Below are positions 1-8,593 of a stretch of DNA of 63,064 bases, piece by piece. The stretch spans positions 59,699-122,762 of the forward strand of contig PXYT01000016.1 in assembly GCA_003023725.1 (NCBI GenBank), written 5' to 3'. The translations under genes and the position numbers were made by a program. The number at the start of each line of letters is the position of its first letter. The stretch's first letter is position 1. The notes under the pieces are model-generated. The model did no database searches. It saw nothing but the letters and a program-made list of their open reading frames with translations, and was not told the origin of the DNA. This DNA is from Sulfobacillus benefaciens. Lineage in GTDB: Bacteria; Bacillota; Sulfobacillia; Sulfobacillales; Sulfobacillaceae.

Positions 1-328
1 TGGATTCTCATCCGCGAAGGAGGAAGCCCCCCTTTGCAACCAGCACAACGCCTACGTGATGATGCCCCAGGCACCGAATTCCCATGCTCTCAGCTTGATA
101 CCGGAAGCCGAAGGCGGGGTTATTGCCTGTCCGTTCCATTATTGCGGGCGAAACGCACATCGACAAATTGCGGTCTAGTCGGGATAATAGGCATGTATGT
201 ATTTTCGTGTGGTATTTCTTGTAACCTCTTGTAACCTTAGGGTTGGCCAGGGCACATCAGAAAACCCCGGCTGAGCACGACAATGATGAAACAGCTGGCG
301 CATCACTTTATTTTGGGGAGGTCGAACG
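1..328. other. upstream region, no gene seen
   Basis: I see no convincing gene in the first 328 bases. A 66-codon open frame at 34-234 lacks a good ribosome binding site and has no recognisable domain. The last bases hold the ribosome binding site GGGGAGG (315-321) of the helicase gene that follows. The segment may be the tail of an upstream intergenic region cut by the window edge. Confidence 0.5.
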
Positions 329-3300
329 GTGGCACAAGTTCCCACTCAGGAAATCATGACGACGAATGACATTATCAAATACTGCGGCCCGGTCTTTTAC
401 CGGCGCGGATATCAATATGTCAAAGAGGGGCGAGTCAAGGCCCTTGCTCCCGGCTCGCCAGATCCTTTTCTGTACCAAGCCCGCGTTCGCGGCACGGAAA
501 GCTATCTCGTCAGTCTTTTTTATGGAGGGGACGGCCGCTTCATGAGCAGTCACTGCGAATGCCCGGCATTTCCCGCTCACGGCGTCTGCAAGCATATTGC
601 CGCAGTCCTCATTGAACGGGCCGAACCGCCGGCCAACTCACCCCCGCAGAACATTTCTTCTCCCCATCCGGCACAGTCTTCACCTACGTCGCGAACCACT
701 GCGCGGTTTTTGGATGTGTTTCGTGTTCCCCGATCGCCTGCGCTATCCAATTCGTCCAAAGAAATACTCCGCCTGGAATATCTGATCGGCGTGGCAGAAT
801 CTGGCTCCGCCACAGTTTTTACCTTGGAAATGAAAATTGGCACAGACAAACGCCTGTATATTGTTCCGAAAGTGCCTGAATTTTTGCGGGAAGTGCGCGA
901 TGGAGCAGTGCACACCTTTTCAAAACTTTTCACCTATGACCCGAGAGCCCACACTTTCGAGCCGTCCGACCGCAAGGTTCTGGAGATCTTATTTCAAGCC
1001 TTGGATCACAGTCTTTTTTATACTCAAACCCAGCAGAACACGAATTATCAGTCCTATCGTTATAACTTTTATGGTACCCGGGCACGCTCGGACCGGACGA
1101 TGAGCCTCCCCCCGTTTATTTGGCAACAGCTGGCCTCCGTTTTGCCGGAAGTCCGGGCTTTCTGGTCCCGTAATCCCGTGTTGCCGGTCAGAATTTCCAA
1201 GAGTTCTATTCCCCTGCTTTTTAAGCTGGAGGAAACCAAGGCTCCCTCATCCCCAACATCTGCCGACAAGTCATATGTTTTAAGCTACGAAAAACCGAAA
1301 CTGAAAGTGCTGCCTCTATATGGATCGGCCGTCAGAGAACCGGATATCTATCTCATATCCCGCCGTCAAGCGGATCTGCTGCATCAGATTCTGGCGATTC
1401 CCTCGTCGTCAAAGGCCGTTAAGATCCCGCTGGAATCCCGGGAAATGGAAGACGTGGTCACAGAAGTTCTGCCTCAGCTCGACGGGCTGGGGCAATTGCG
1501 GCTGTCACCGGACATTGCTTCTGTTATTGTATCCGAACCTCTGAAACCTCGAGTTTATCTCGACTGGGACGGCGAGGGTATTGAAGCCCAGCTTCACTTT
1601 GTCTATGGTTCCACGATCATTGTAGCGGGCGATCCAAGTTCCGGTGCCAGCTCATCTCAGATCATTCGCCGGGATCGGGTTGAGGAAGCTCGAATAACGA
1701 GCCGGCTGATTGATGCCGGCTTCCATCAGGACGAAAGCCGGTTTGTCTTGACCGAAGACGAGGCGATATACCAGTTTATGTCGGAAACACTGGAGGAACT
1801 GACCCATGAAATGGACGTGCGCGTCAGCGAATTATTTGATCCTGTCCATCATGTCTCGTCTTCGCCCAAAGTCCGGATGGACATGGATCCGGAGCATTCC
1901 TGGCTGGAAGTATCCTTCGAATGGGGTGATCTCGAAGAAGACGATATCCTGGCCGTGTTGCGTGCCCTCAAAGAAAAGCGCCGTTACCACCGCTTGACAA
2001 ACGGCCAGTTTCTTCCTCTGGAGGAAGCTGGCTTTGAGGCGGCGCAGAAAGTCCTGGAAGAACTCGATATCGACCCGGACGATCTAAACGGATCCGGGAC
2101 AACGGTGCCGGCATTGCGAGCCGTCCCCCTGGTCGACCCCAGCCATCCCTATCAAACCCAATGGGAGTTGGGCAAGTCTTTGAGACGATGGCTGGACGAT
2201 TTGCGTCATCCGGATAACCTTGACGTGGCCGCTCCCGCCAGTTTGACGGCCAAGCTGCGAAACTATCAGGTAACTGGATTTTTGTGGATGAAAATGTTGA
2301 GCCGTTACGGCTTTGGAGGAATCCTCGCTGACGATATGGGACTCGGCAAGACCTTGCAAAGTATTACGTACCTGCTGTCCGAACGGGAATCAAAAAACTG
2401 GGAGAATCCCGCATTGATCGTGGCACCTGCGTCTCTTATTTATAACTGGCACCGTGAATTTGAGATGTTTGCCCCGACCCTCAAGACACAGGTGATGGCG
2501 GGCGATCCCAAAGAACGGCAGCAAATGCTTGAAGAGGCCAAGAATAACGGCATCGATGTCTTGATCACGTCCTACCCCCTTCTGCGGCGCGATCTGGCCT
2601 ATTACCGCCAACACACCTTTCATGCTGTGATTTTCGACGAGGCGCAAACGCTCAAGAACGCCGGAACCCAGGCCGCACAGGCAGCCTATCAAATCAAAAG
2701 TTCCCACCGCTTTGCTTTGACGGGCACTCCCATGGAAAACCGGCTCACTGATCTGTGGTCCATTTTTCGTGCCGTCTTTCCAGAGTTGTTGGGCAGCCAC
2801 AAAAAATTTTCCCAAACCACGCCGGATCAACTCAGAAAACAGGTCCGACCATTCATTTTGCGGCGGCTGAAACAGGACGTGTTAAAAGACTTGCCGGAAA
2901 AGATTGAGTCCGTGGAAACCACAGAACTCACCCGTGAGCAAAAATCCATTTATCTCGCCTATCTGGAAAAAGTGCAGGCGGATACGCAAAGCGACCTGGC
3001 CCGGGATGGATTTCAAAAGAGCCGGATCAAAATTTTGGCTGCACTGACCCGTCTGCGGCAAATCTGTTGTCATCCGGCGCTGTTCATGGACAATTATCAG
3101 GGCACTTCAGCAAAAATGGACCTGCTTTTGGAGCTTGTTGAAGAATCTTTGGAGTCGGATCACCGCTTACTCATTTTTTCCCAGTTCACCTCAATGCTGA
3201 AAATGATTGCACAAAACTTCGACGATAGAGGCTGGTCCTATTTCTACCTCGACGGAGATACCCCGGTAAATGAACGACTGCAGCTGGTTTCCCGATTTAA

Positions 3301-3622
3301 TCAGGGAGAGCGCTCGGCCTTTCTGATTTCGTTAAAAGCCGGGGGCACCGGTCTCAATCTCACGGGAGCCGATACCGTGATTCTCTACGATTTATGGTGG
3401 AATCCCGCTGTGGAATCGCAGGCAGCCGACCGTGCTCACCGCATCGGCCAGAAAAAGGTGGTGCAGGTCATGCGCCTCATCACTCAAGGCACTATTGAAG
3501 AGAAAATCTATGCTTTGCAAAGAAAGAAACAAGATCTCGTTGACCAGGTCATCCGTTCCCAAGGTGAAGATATTCCCTCGATTACGGAAGAAGATATTCG
3601 CCAAATTCTTCAATTGTCCTAG
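329..3622 (+). CDS. SWIM zinc-finger SNF2/RapA-type helicase
   Basis: A 1097-residue Swi2/Snf2 ATPase of the bacterial SWIM-helicase kind. These are double-stranded-DNA translocases thought to remodel protein-DNA or RNA polymerase complexes; the cellular target is not known. The N-terminus carries a SWIM zinc finger with C76, C78, C87 and H89. The long middle is poorly conserved. The ATPase core begins near residue 640: Walker A DDMGLGKT at 668-675, Walker B DEAQ at 770-773, a helicase C-terminal domain from about 925, and motif VI DRAHRIGQ at 1034-1041. The start is GTG at 329, seven bases after GGGGAGG. The gene stands alone and ends with a strong GC stem-loop. Length and motif order are normal for the family, so I see it as intact. 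Confidence 0.95.
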   Translation: MAQVPTQEIMTTNDIIKYCGPVFYRRGYQYVKEGRVKALAPGSPDPFLYQARVRGTESYLVSLFYGGDGRFMSSHCECPAFPAHGVCKHIAAVLIERAEPPANSPPQNISSPHPAQSSPTSRTTARFLDVFRVPRSPALSNSSKEILRLEYLIGVAESGSATVFTLEMKIGTDKRLYIVPKVPEFLREVRDGAVHTFSKLFTYDPRAHTFEPSDRKVLEILFQALDHSLFYTQTQQNTNYQSYRYNFYGTRARSDRTMSLPPFIWQQLASVLPEVRAFWSRNPVLPVRISKSSIPLLFKLEETKAPSSPTSADKSYVLSYEKPKLKVLPLYGSAVREPDIYLISRRQADLLHQILAIPSSSKAVKIPLESREMEDVVTEVLPQLDGLGQLRLSPDIASVIVSEPLKPRVYLDWDGEGIEAQLHFVYGSTIIVAGDPSSGASSSQIIRRDRVEEARITSRLIDAGFHQDESRFVLTEDEAIYQFMSETLEELTHEMDVRVSELFDPVHHVSSSPKVRMDMDPEHSWLEVSFEWGDLEEDDILAVLRALKEKRRYHRLTNGQFLPLEEAGFEAAQKVLEELDIDPDDLNGSGTTVPALRAVPLVDPSHPYQTQWELGKSLRRWLDDLRHPDNLDVAAPASLTAKLRNYQVTGFLWMKMLSRYGFGGILADDMGLGKTLQSITYLLSERESKNWENPALIVAPASLIYNWHREFEMFAPTLKTQVMAGDPKERQQMLEEAKNNGIDVLITSYPLLRRDLAYYRQHTFHAVIFDEAQTLKNAGTQAAQAAYQIKSSHRFALTGTPMENRLTDLWSIFRAVFPELLGSHKKFSQTTPDQLRKQVRPFILRRLKQDVLKDLPEKIESVETTELTREQKSIYLAYLEKVQADTQSDLARDGFQKSRIKILAALTRLRQICCHPALFMDNYQGTSAKMDLLLELVEESLESDHRLLIFSQFTSMLKMIAQNFDDRGWSYFYLDGDTPVNERLQLVSRFNQGERSAFLISLKAGGTGLNLTGADTVILYDLWWNPAVESQAADRAHRIGQKKVVQVMRLITQGTIEEKIYALQRKKQDLVDQVIRSQGEDIPSITEEDIRQILQLS

Positions 3623-3628
3623 GCTTCC

Positions 3629-3661
3629 CTCCCCGGCCCAAACGCGGTAGGGGCCGGGGAG
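3629..3661 (+). terminator. GC-rich stem-loop after helicase gene
   Basis: Seven bases after the helicase stop, an 11-bp perfect stem (CTCCCCGGCCC at 3629-3639 and its complement at 3651-3661) encloses an 11-base loop. No run of T follows, so it is a non-canonical terminator or an mRNA 3'-end stabiliser. Confidence 0.6.
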
Positions 3662-3700
3662 AGAGCATTCAGAAAAGAACTTTGAGAAAGGGGCCGTGCA

Positions 3701-5632
3701 TTAACGAAACAGTCTTTTGGTTCTTGGCCATCTCCCGTAACCGCCCAAATGTTGACGGGGGTCTCCCCGTACCACTTTTCGCAGCTTCAATTCGACGGCA
3801 GCAATTTGTACTGGGTCGAAGAGATGCCGAACGAAGGGGGACGCAATGCCGTCGTCTGTTTCGATTGTTATGGCCAGACCGCGCCCATCACCGAATCCCC
3901 GTATAATGTCCGCACCCGGGCCCATGAATATGGAGGGCGCTCCTACGTGGTTCACGAGGATACAGTCTATTTCAGCAATTTCGCGGATCAGCGCCTGTAT
4001 CGCCAAAAACGGGGTGAAGACCCTATCCCCGTTACGGCACCAGGGCCCCTTCGCTACGCCGACATGGTTTTTGACGCCAGGCACCGCCGGATCATTGCGG
4101 TCCGGGAAGATCACCGCGTTTCTGACATTCATGCCGAAACCACTCTGGTCATTATTGATCCCCAAGGCGACGAGTATGGAACCCCTTGGGTGTCCGGGCA
4201 TGATTTTTACATGCATCCTCATATCAGCGAAGACGGCAGCAGATGCGCATACCTGGCCTGGAACCATCCCCAAATGCCATGGGACGGCACAGAATTATGG
4301 CTTGCCGATATCTCCTCGGAGGGTGAGTTGATTAATCGGCGGCACATCACTGGATCCGCCGCCGACGCGATCCTGCAGCCCACGTTTTCTCCCGGAGGCG
4401 TTTTAACCTTTCTTTCCGACCGCTCTGGCTGGTGGAACTTGTATCAGTGGGTCAATGATGACGCCCAGGCTGTGTTCCCTGCCCCTTACGAATTTGGCAT
4501 GCCACCTTGGGTCTTCGGCATGACGAGCTATGGCTATCTTAACGAAGACCGCATACTGGCCGTCTATACCGACGGTGGAATCCGACATTTGGCTCAGATT
4601 GACGTCAAGAGCCGCTCGCTGACCGAATGGCATTTGCCCTATACGTATTTTGACTCGCCCGCCGTTCGCGACTCGGGCCACGCCGCTTTCATCGGCGCTT
4701 CCTGGCACTCTCCCGTGGCAATTGTCAACCTCTGTGTCGCCCGAGGAACATCTGAGGTGATTAGACCCTCCCAAGTCGCGCCCATGGATACCCGGGACAT
4801 TAGTGTGCCCGTATTTCAACCATTCCCGGCAGCGGAAAGCCAACAGGCGTTCATGGCTTTCTATCCGCCGAACAACCACCGGTTCACCGGGCCCGATCAT
4901 GAATTGCCGCCTTTGATTGTAATCAGCCACGGCGGTCCCACCTCCACCGGTACTCCGCTGTTTAGCCCTGCCATCCAATACTGGACTACTCGCGGATTTG
5001 CCGTCGCAGACGTCGACTACGGCGGAAGCAGCGGTCACGGACGGGCTTATCGCAACCGGCTTCGCGGGCAATGGGGCATTGTTGACGTCGACGATTGCAC
5101 CCGGGCCGCCCTTTATTTAGCTGATCAAGGGGTGGTGGACCCGCAGCGGATGGTGATCCGCGGCGGGAGCGCCGGAGGATTCACCACATTAGCCTGCCTC
5201 ACTTTTCGCGACGTCTTCCGGGCAGGAGCCAGTTATTATGGCGTCAGTGATTTAGCTGCCCTCGCCCGTGAAACCCACAAATTTGAATCAAGATATCTGG
5301 ACAGCCTGATTGGACCCTGTCCCGAACGGGAAGAGATTTACCGCGAACGCTCTCCTTTGTTTCACGCAGAGCGGATCCATGCTCCGGTAATCTTCTTTCA
5401 AGGCCTTGACGACAAAGTGGTCTTACCTGAAAAATCCCAAATGATGGTGGAAGAGCTACGCCACAATCATGTTCCCGTTAGTTATATCGCATTTCCGGAC
5501 GAGGGCCACGGTTTTCGGAACGCCGACAACATCGAGCGCGCCATTCAAGCAGAATGGTATTTTTACAGCCGTATTCTGGGTTTCCCCTTGCCGGAACCAA
5601 TTGAGCCGGTGGCGATCGACAACCTTCCCTGA
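3701..5632 (+). CDS. S9 (prolyl oligopeptidase) family serine peptidase
   Basis: Cytoplasmic alpha/beta-hydrolase peptidase of the dipeptidyl/acylaminoacyl-peptidase group: a beta-propeller-like N-terminal half followed by the hydrolase domain. Counting from the ATG at 3749, the nucleophile Ser474 lies in GGSAGG, the acid is Asp555 (QGLDDKVV) and His587 lies in DEGHGF, so the triad is complete. The first usable ATG (3749) has no ribosome binding site. The in-frame codons before it spell FGSWPSPVTA, which resembles the usual N-terminus of this family (GTWPSPI type). The ribosome binding site AAAGGGG (3687-3693) lies seven bases before codon TTA at 3701, which is where a TTG start would be expected. 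I therefore place the true start at 3701 and flag it as a lost or non-canonical start codon. With that N-terminus the protein has 643 residues. Confidence 0.88.
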   Translation, partial: LTKQSFGSWPSPVTAQMLTGVSPYHFSQLQFDGSNLYWVEEMPNEGGRNAVVCFDCYGQTAPITESPYNVRTRAHEYGGRSYVVHEDTVYFSNFADQRLYRQKRGEDPIPVTAPGPLRYADMVFDARHRRIIAVREDHRVSDIHAETTLVIIDPQGDEYGTPWVSGHDFYMHPHISEDGSRCAYLAWNHPQMPWDGTELWLADISSEGELINRRHITGSAADAILQPTFSPGGVLTFLSDRSGWWNLYQWVNDDAQAVFPAPYEFGMPPWVFGMTSYGYLNEDRILAVYTDGGIRHLAQIDVKSRSLTEWHLPYTYFDSPAVRDSGHAAFIGASWHSPVAIVNLCVARGTSEVIRPSQVAPMDTRDISVPVFQPFPAAESQQAFMAFYPPNNHRFTGPDHELPPLIVISHGGPTSTGTPLFSPAIQYWTTRGFAVADVDYGGSSGHGRAYRNRLRGQWGIVDVDDCTRAALYLADQGVVDPQRMVIRGGSAGGFTTLACLTFRDVFRAGASYYGVSDLAALARETHKFESRYLDSLIGPCPEREEIYRERSPLFHAERIHAPVIFFQGLDDKVVLPEKSQMMVEELRHNHVPVSYIAFPDEGHGFRNADNIERAIQAEWYFYSRILGFPLPEPIEPVAIDNLP

Positions 5633-6505
5633 GACGGCACCTGCCGGCATCGCCAGGCCATAGATGAAACCCTGAGCCCTTGGGACCTCGGATCCCAGGG
5701 GCCCATGGCCGTCTTCTGTCCCCTTATTTGTCTCGCATCCATTCCCAGCCAACAACCATGGACTGACTCCGAATTCTCCAAAACGGGTTTCGCCCCTTGG
5801 CGAAACCAAGAGCCCACCCTTCCTTGTTCTTGCCGGCACCTCGGCCGGCACATTCTCATGCTGCGATCGAACCGGTACTCTTTTGCTGAACGGCTCTATT
5901 TCACTCCCTCACCAGAGCGCACTGAAATCTAGGCCGTCCTCAAGCCCACACCCTCTTTTAAGCCCTGGCTATTTCACGGCATCCCAGAATCCTATGAGTC
6001 TGGAGAATGGCTGCAGACAGTCGTACTATAAATGTTTTGTGTGTTTCGTGCGGCGATGTTCGTGCCAGAGGGCCGGATACGCCGCTTACCGTAACGTTTC
6101 CCATCTCGCCCGGCTGATTCTCGGGTCACACGCCCGTCTGGAGACGCGAATGCCCTTAAAAGCTTGTCAAACATCCGAGATTACCGCAAAATCTTTAGGG
6201 GATACCGTTTTCGTGGTGTTCTTCGCAATGGTCTGGTACGTTCGGCAGGAAAATTGCGGTACCGAACCGCTTCCTGAGGGCACAGAACGCCAGGGGTTTA
6301 GGACCGTTCCCGCGGTATCATCGATGCCAATATGCTTTGCGCTCGGCGCAGCGGAGGGAAAATTTTCCTTGCGCATGAACCGTGAAGCAACCCATGCAGT
6401 GACAGCTAAGCCCGTTGCAAAATTTTTGGGCTTGGGGGAACGGATCCGAAGTGGTGCCGACGGGCACCGCTAAAAACTAAAAAGTCGAAAGGAGAGAAAG
6501 GCGCA
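5633..6505. other. long intergenic stretch, no gene seen
   Basis: About 870 bases separate the peptidase from the acyl-CoA ligase. The open frames here (for example 5883-6473) have odd composition rich in Ser and Cys, no ribosome binding site and no recognisable fold. An imperfect hairpin, CCCTTGGGA (5677-5685) against TCCCAGGGG (5693-5701), could end the peptidase transcript. I see nothing else. Confidence 0.4.
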
Positions 6506-6550
6506 TTGGCCGCTGAAACGGCCGCACTTATTGCGCCGAAATACTGGTGA
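6506..6550 (+). CDS. candidate 14-codon leader peptide overlapping the ligase start
   Basis: A TTG-initiated frame of 14 codons (LAAETAALIAPKYW) follows a near-ideal ribosome binding site, AAAGGAG at 6488-6494. Its TGA stop (6548-6550) overlaps the GTG start of the ligase at 6547. The ligase itself has no ribosome binding site in front of its GTG, so translation by re-initiation is plausible. The alternative is that this is a displaced N-terminus of the ligase. No homology is claimed. Confidence 0.4.
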   Translation: MAAETAALIAPKYW

Positions 6551-8154
6551 AACAACACGAGAACCCAAATATTCCGCGTGTCGTCCCTCAATATTTTCAA
6601 CAATGGACTAAAACTAAGTCGAATGATCTCTATATCGTGGACCATAGTATGGAGCGCGACGAAGCCCGATGGACATTTGGGCAATTTGCTGAAATCGTCG
6701 ACGCTACGACTCGTGCGCTCCGTGATGAGGGAATTACAAATCATGATGTTGTAGCCGTTGAGCTGCCAAATAACTGGGAATTTGTCGCCTTAACCTTGGC
6801 CATTTGGAATTTGGGGGCAGTCATTTGTCCGATTATGCCCATCTTTCGTGAACATGAAGTACGCCAGATCCTTTATAAAACCCGTGCCAAGGTGTTTGTG
6901 CTGCCCAAAACATTTCGTCACTTCGATTTTCAAGACATGGCCCGCCATCTCGCGCAGGACTATCCCCACCTGACTATTTGGATGCGGGGAGAAACCGAAG
7001 AATTCCCTTCACTCCATGAGATGATGAATCCTAAACCCCTTACCGGTGATCTCTCTCTGTCTTTGCCCGATTATGACGATCTGGCCGAAATTGTGTTCAC
7101 CTCTGGTACGACCGGACGACCGAAAGGGGTTATGCATTCTCACCGGACACTATTGCGGGGACTGTTGATTCAGCGTGATTTTCTCCATTTGGGGTCGGAG
7201 GATGTGATTTTCATGCCCTCGCCGTTTGCTCATCAAACCGGATTTTTGTACGGCGTGGTCTTTCCCCTGCTCCTCGGAATTCCCGCCGTCTATCAGGATA
7301 TTTGGGAGCCTCGAACCGCCCTGGACTTGCTCTCCACTTGGCATGCCACCTTTTCCATGGGAGCCACGCCATTTTTTGCCGATTTAACCGCACATTATGA
7401 TCCGCTCAAGCATGACTTGTCCGCTCTAAAAATTTTTCTCTGTGCCGGAGCCCCGATTCCCCGGGTTTTGGTGGAAAAGGCTCACTCCCAGCTAGGTACA
7501 CATATTCTGACGGGATGGGGAATGTCCGAAAATTCCTTGGTTACCCTGGTCAAGCCCGAAGATCCGCTGGAAAAGACCTACTCCACTGACGGCCAGCCTG
7601 TTCCGGAAATGTTTTGCCGGGTTGTGGACGAAACCGGAAAAGTTTTGCCCCCGTTTACCGAAGGGGAATTGCAAGTCAAAGGTCCGCAAAACTTCATCGG
7701 TTACTTTGACGAACCCGAATTGACCGAGAAACTTTATACTGACGATGGATGGCTTAATACCGGCGACTTGGCCATTATCGATACGGACGGCTATATCCGC
7801 ATAACCGGACGTGCCCGAGATATGATCAACCGGGGAGGCGAGAAAATTCCTGTGTCCGATGTGGAAGACTTGCTTTACCGTCATCCCGCCATTAAGGAAG
7901 CGGCCTTGGTGGGGACGGCGGATGACAGGTTGGGGCAACGAGCCTGTGCGGTGGTGGTACTGAATCCTGGGGCACATTTAACCCTTTCTGAGCTGACCCA
8001 ATATCTGGATTCGTGTCATCTGACCAAACAATTCTGGCCGGAACGCTTGGAAATTGTTTCAGATCTACCGAAGACTCCCAGCGGCAAGATTCAGAAATTC
8101 CGGATCCGCGAATGGTTTGACCAAGGGCTGGACCCCCATTTGTCGTCACATTGA
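6547..8154 (+). CDS. AMP-dependent acyl-CoA synthetase/ligase
   Basis: A 535-residue ANL-superfamily enzyme that activates a carboxylic acid as acyl-adenylate and transfers it to CoA. Core motifs are present: the P-loop FTSGTTGRPKG near residue 183, the GWLNTGDL segment near 401 and the hinge GRARDMINRGGEKI. The C-terminal PSGKIQKF holds the adenylation lysine. Length is normal for the cyclohexanecarboxylate/medium-chain type, but substrate cannot be read from sequence. The start is GTG at 6547, inside the stop of the short frame at 6506-6550. No metabolic partner gene adjoins it. Confidence 0.92.
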   Translation: MKQHENPNIPRVVPQYFQQWTKTKSNDLYIVDHSMERDEARWTFGQFAEIVDATTRALRDEGITNHDVVAVELPNNWEFVALTLAIWNLGAVICPIMPIFREHEVRQILYKTRAKVFVLPKTFRHFDFQDMARHLAQDYPHLTIWMRGETEEFPSLHEMMNPKPLTGDLSLSLPDYDDLAEIVFTSGTTGRPKGVMHSHRTLLRGLLIQRDFLHLGSEDVIFMPSPFAHQTGFLYGVVFPLLLGIPAVYQDIWEPRTALDLLSTWHATFSMGATPFFADLTAHYDPLKHDLSALKIFLCAGAPIPRVLVEKAHSQLGTHILTGWGMSENSLVTLVKPEDPLEKTYSTDGQPVPEMFCRVVDETGKVLPPFTEGELQVKGPQNFIGYFDEPELTEKLYTDDGWLNTGDLAIIDTDGYIRITGRARDMINRGGEKIPVSDVEDLLYRHPAIKEAALVGTADDRLGQRACAVVVLNPGAHLTLSELTQYLDSCHLTKQFWPERLEIVSDLPKTPSGKIQKFRIREWFDQGLDPHLSSH

Positions 8155-8340
8155 TCCCGTTTTCGGCTACCTTAAAGTCGCGAAATAAATTGTCGTGGTT
8201 CTAAGTGGTCTTTTTAAGTGGTCTTTTAAAGAGGAAAACACCCTCCTCTTCGAATTATGGATGGTCTGTTCGTGGCGGGATTCATCCGCGATCTCGCGAA
8301 ATCTTTTGTTCTTCAAGCTCGTCCCCGTCGTCCAGGAGTT

Positions 8341-8360
8341 TGCCTGCATTATTGCAGGCA
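8341..8360. terminator. 8-bp hairpin with TTAT loop
   Basis: TGCCTGCA (8341-8348) pairs perfectly with TGCAGGCA (8353-8360) across a four-base loop. It lies between convergent genes, about 190 bases after the ligase stop. On the plus strand it is followed by the pyrimidine-rich TTCTTCG, so it could terminate the ligase transcript. Confidence 0.45.
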
Positions 8361-8396
8361 TTCTTCGTGCTGTAGCAAGGATCTCCCGTTCCCAAA

Positions 8397-8442
8397 CACC
8401 CTGAATCATAATTCCATAACGTGCGGACCATGATTCAGGGTG
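8397..8442. repeat. 13-bp inverted repeat with 20-base spacer
   Basis: CACCCTGAATCAT (8397-8409) and its exact complement (8430-8442) flank 20 bases. No T run follows on either strand. It may be a large hairpin at the end of the convergent transcripts, or a mobile-element end. Confidence 0.5.
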
Positions 8443-8593
8443 CTTTCCGATTGAAAACTTCATCATTCCTCCATCTGTTGATCAGTCACAATGTTTACCA
8501 TAGGAGCGAACACTGAATCAGGGCATTGAATGAGGACTTCACGACGGCCCCTTGTCTGCATCTTCACGGTGCTGTGACGTCGCGATGCCCCAA

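Larger units (their letters stand above)
8155..8593. other. intergenic region with repeats and two hairpins
   Basis: No gene is supported in these 440 bases between convergent genes. The stretch holds a perfect 13-bp tandem duplication, TAAGTGGTCTTTT at 8202-8214 and 8215-8227, and two inverted repeats listed separately. Confidence 0.5.

Noticed and set aside
5883-6473. 196-codon open frame between peptidase and ligase
   Set aside because: No ribosome binding site, Ser/Cys-rich odd composition and no recognisable domain; a chance frame in GC-rich DNA.
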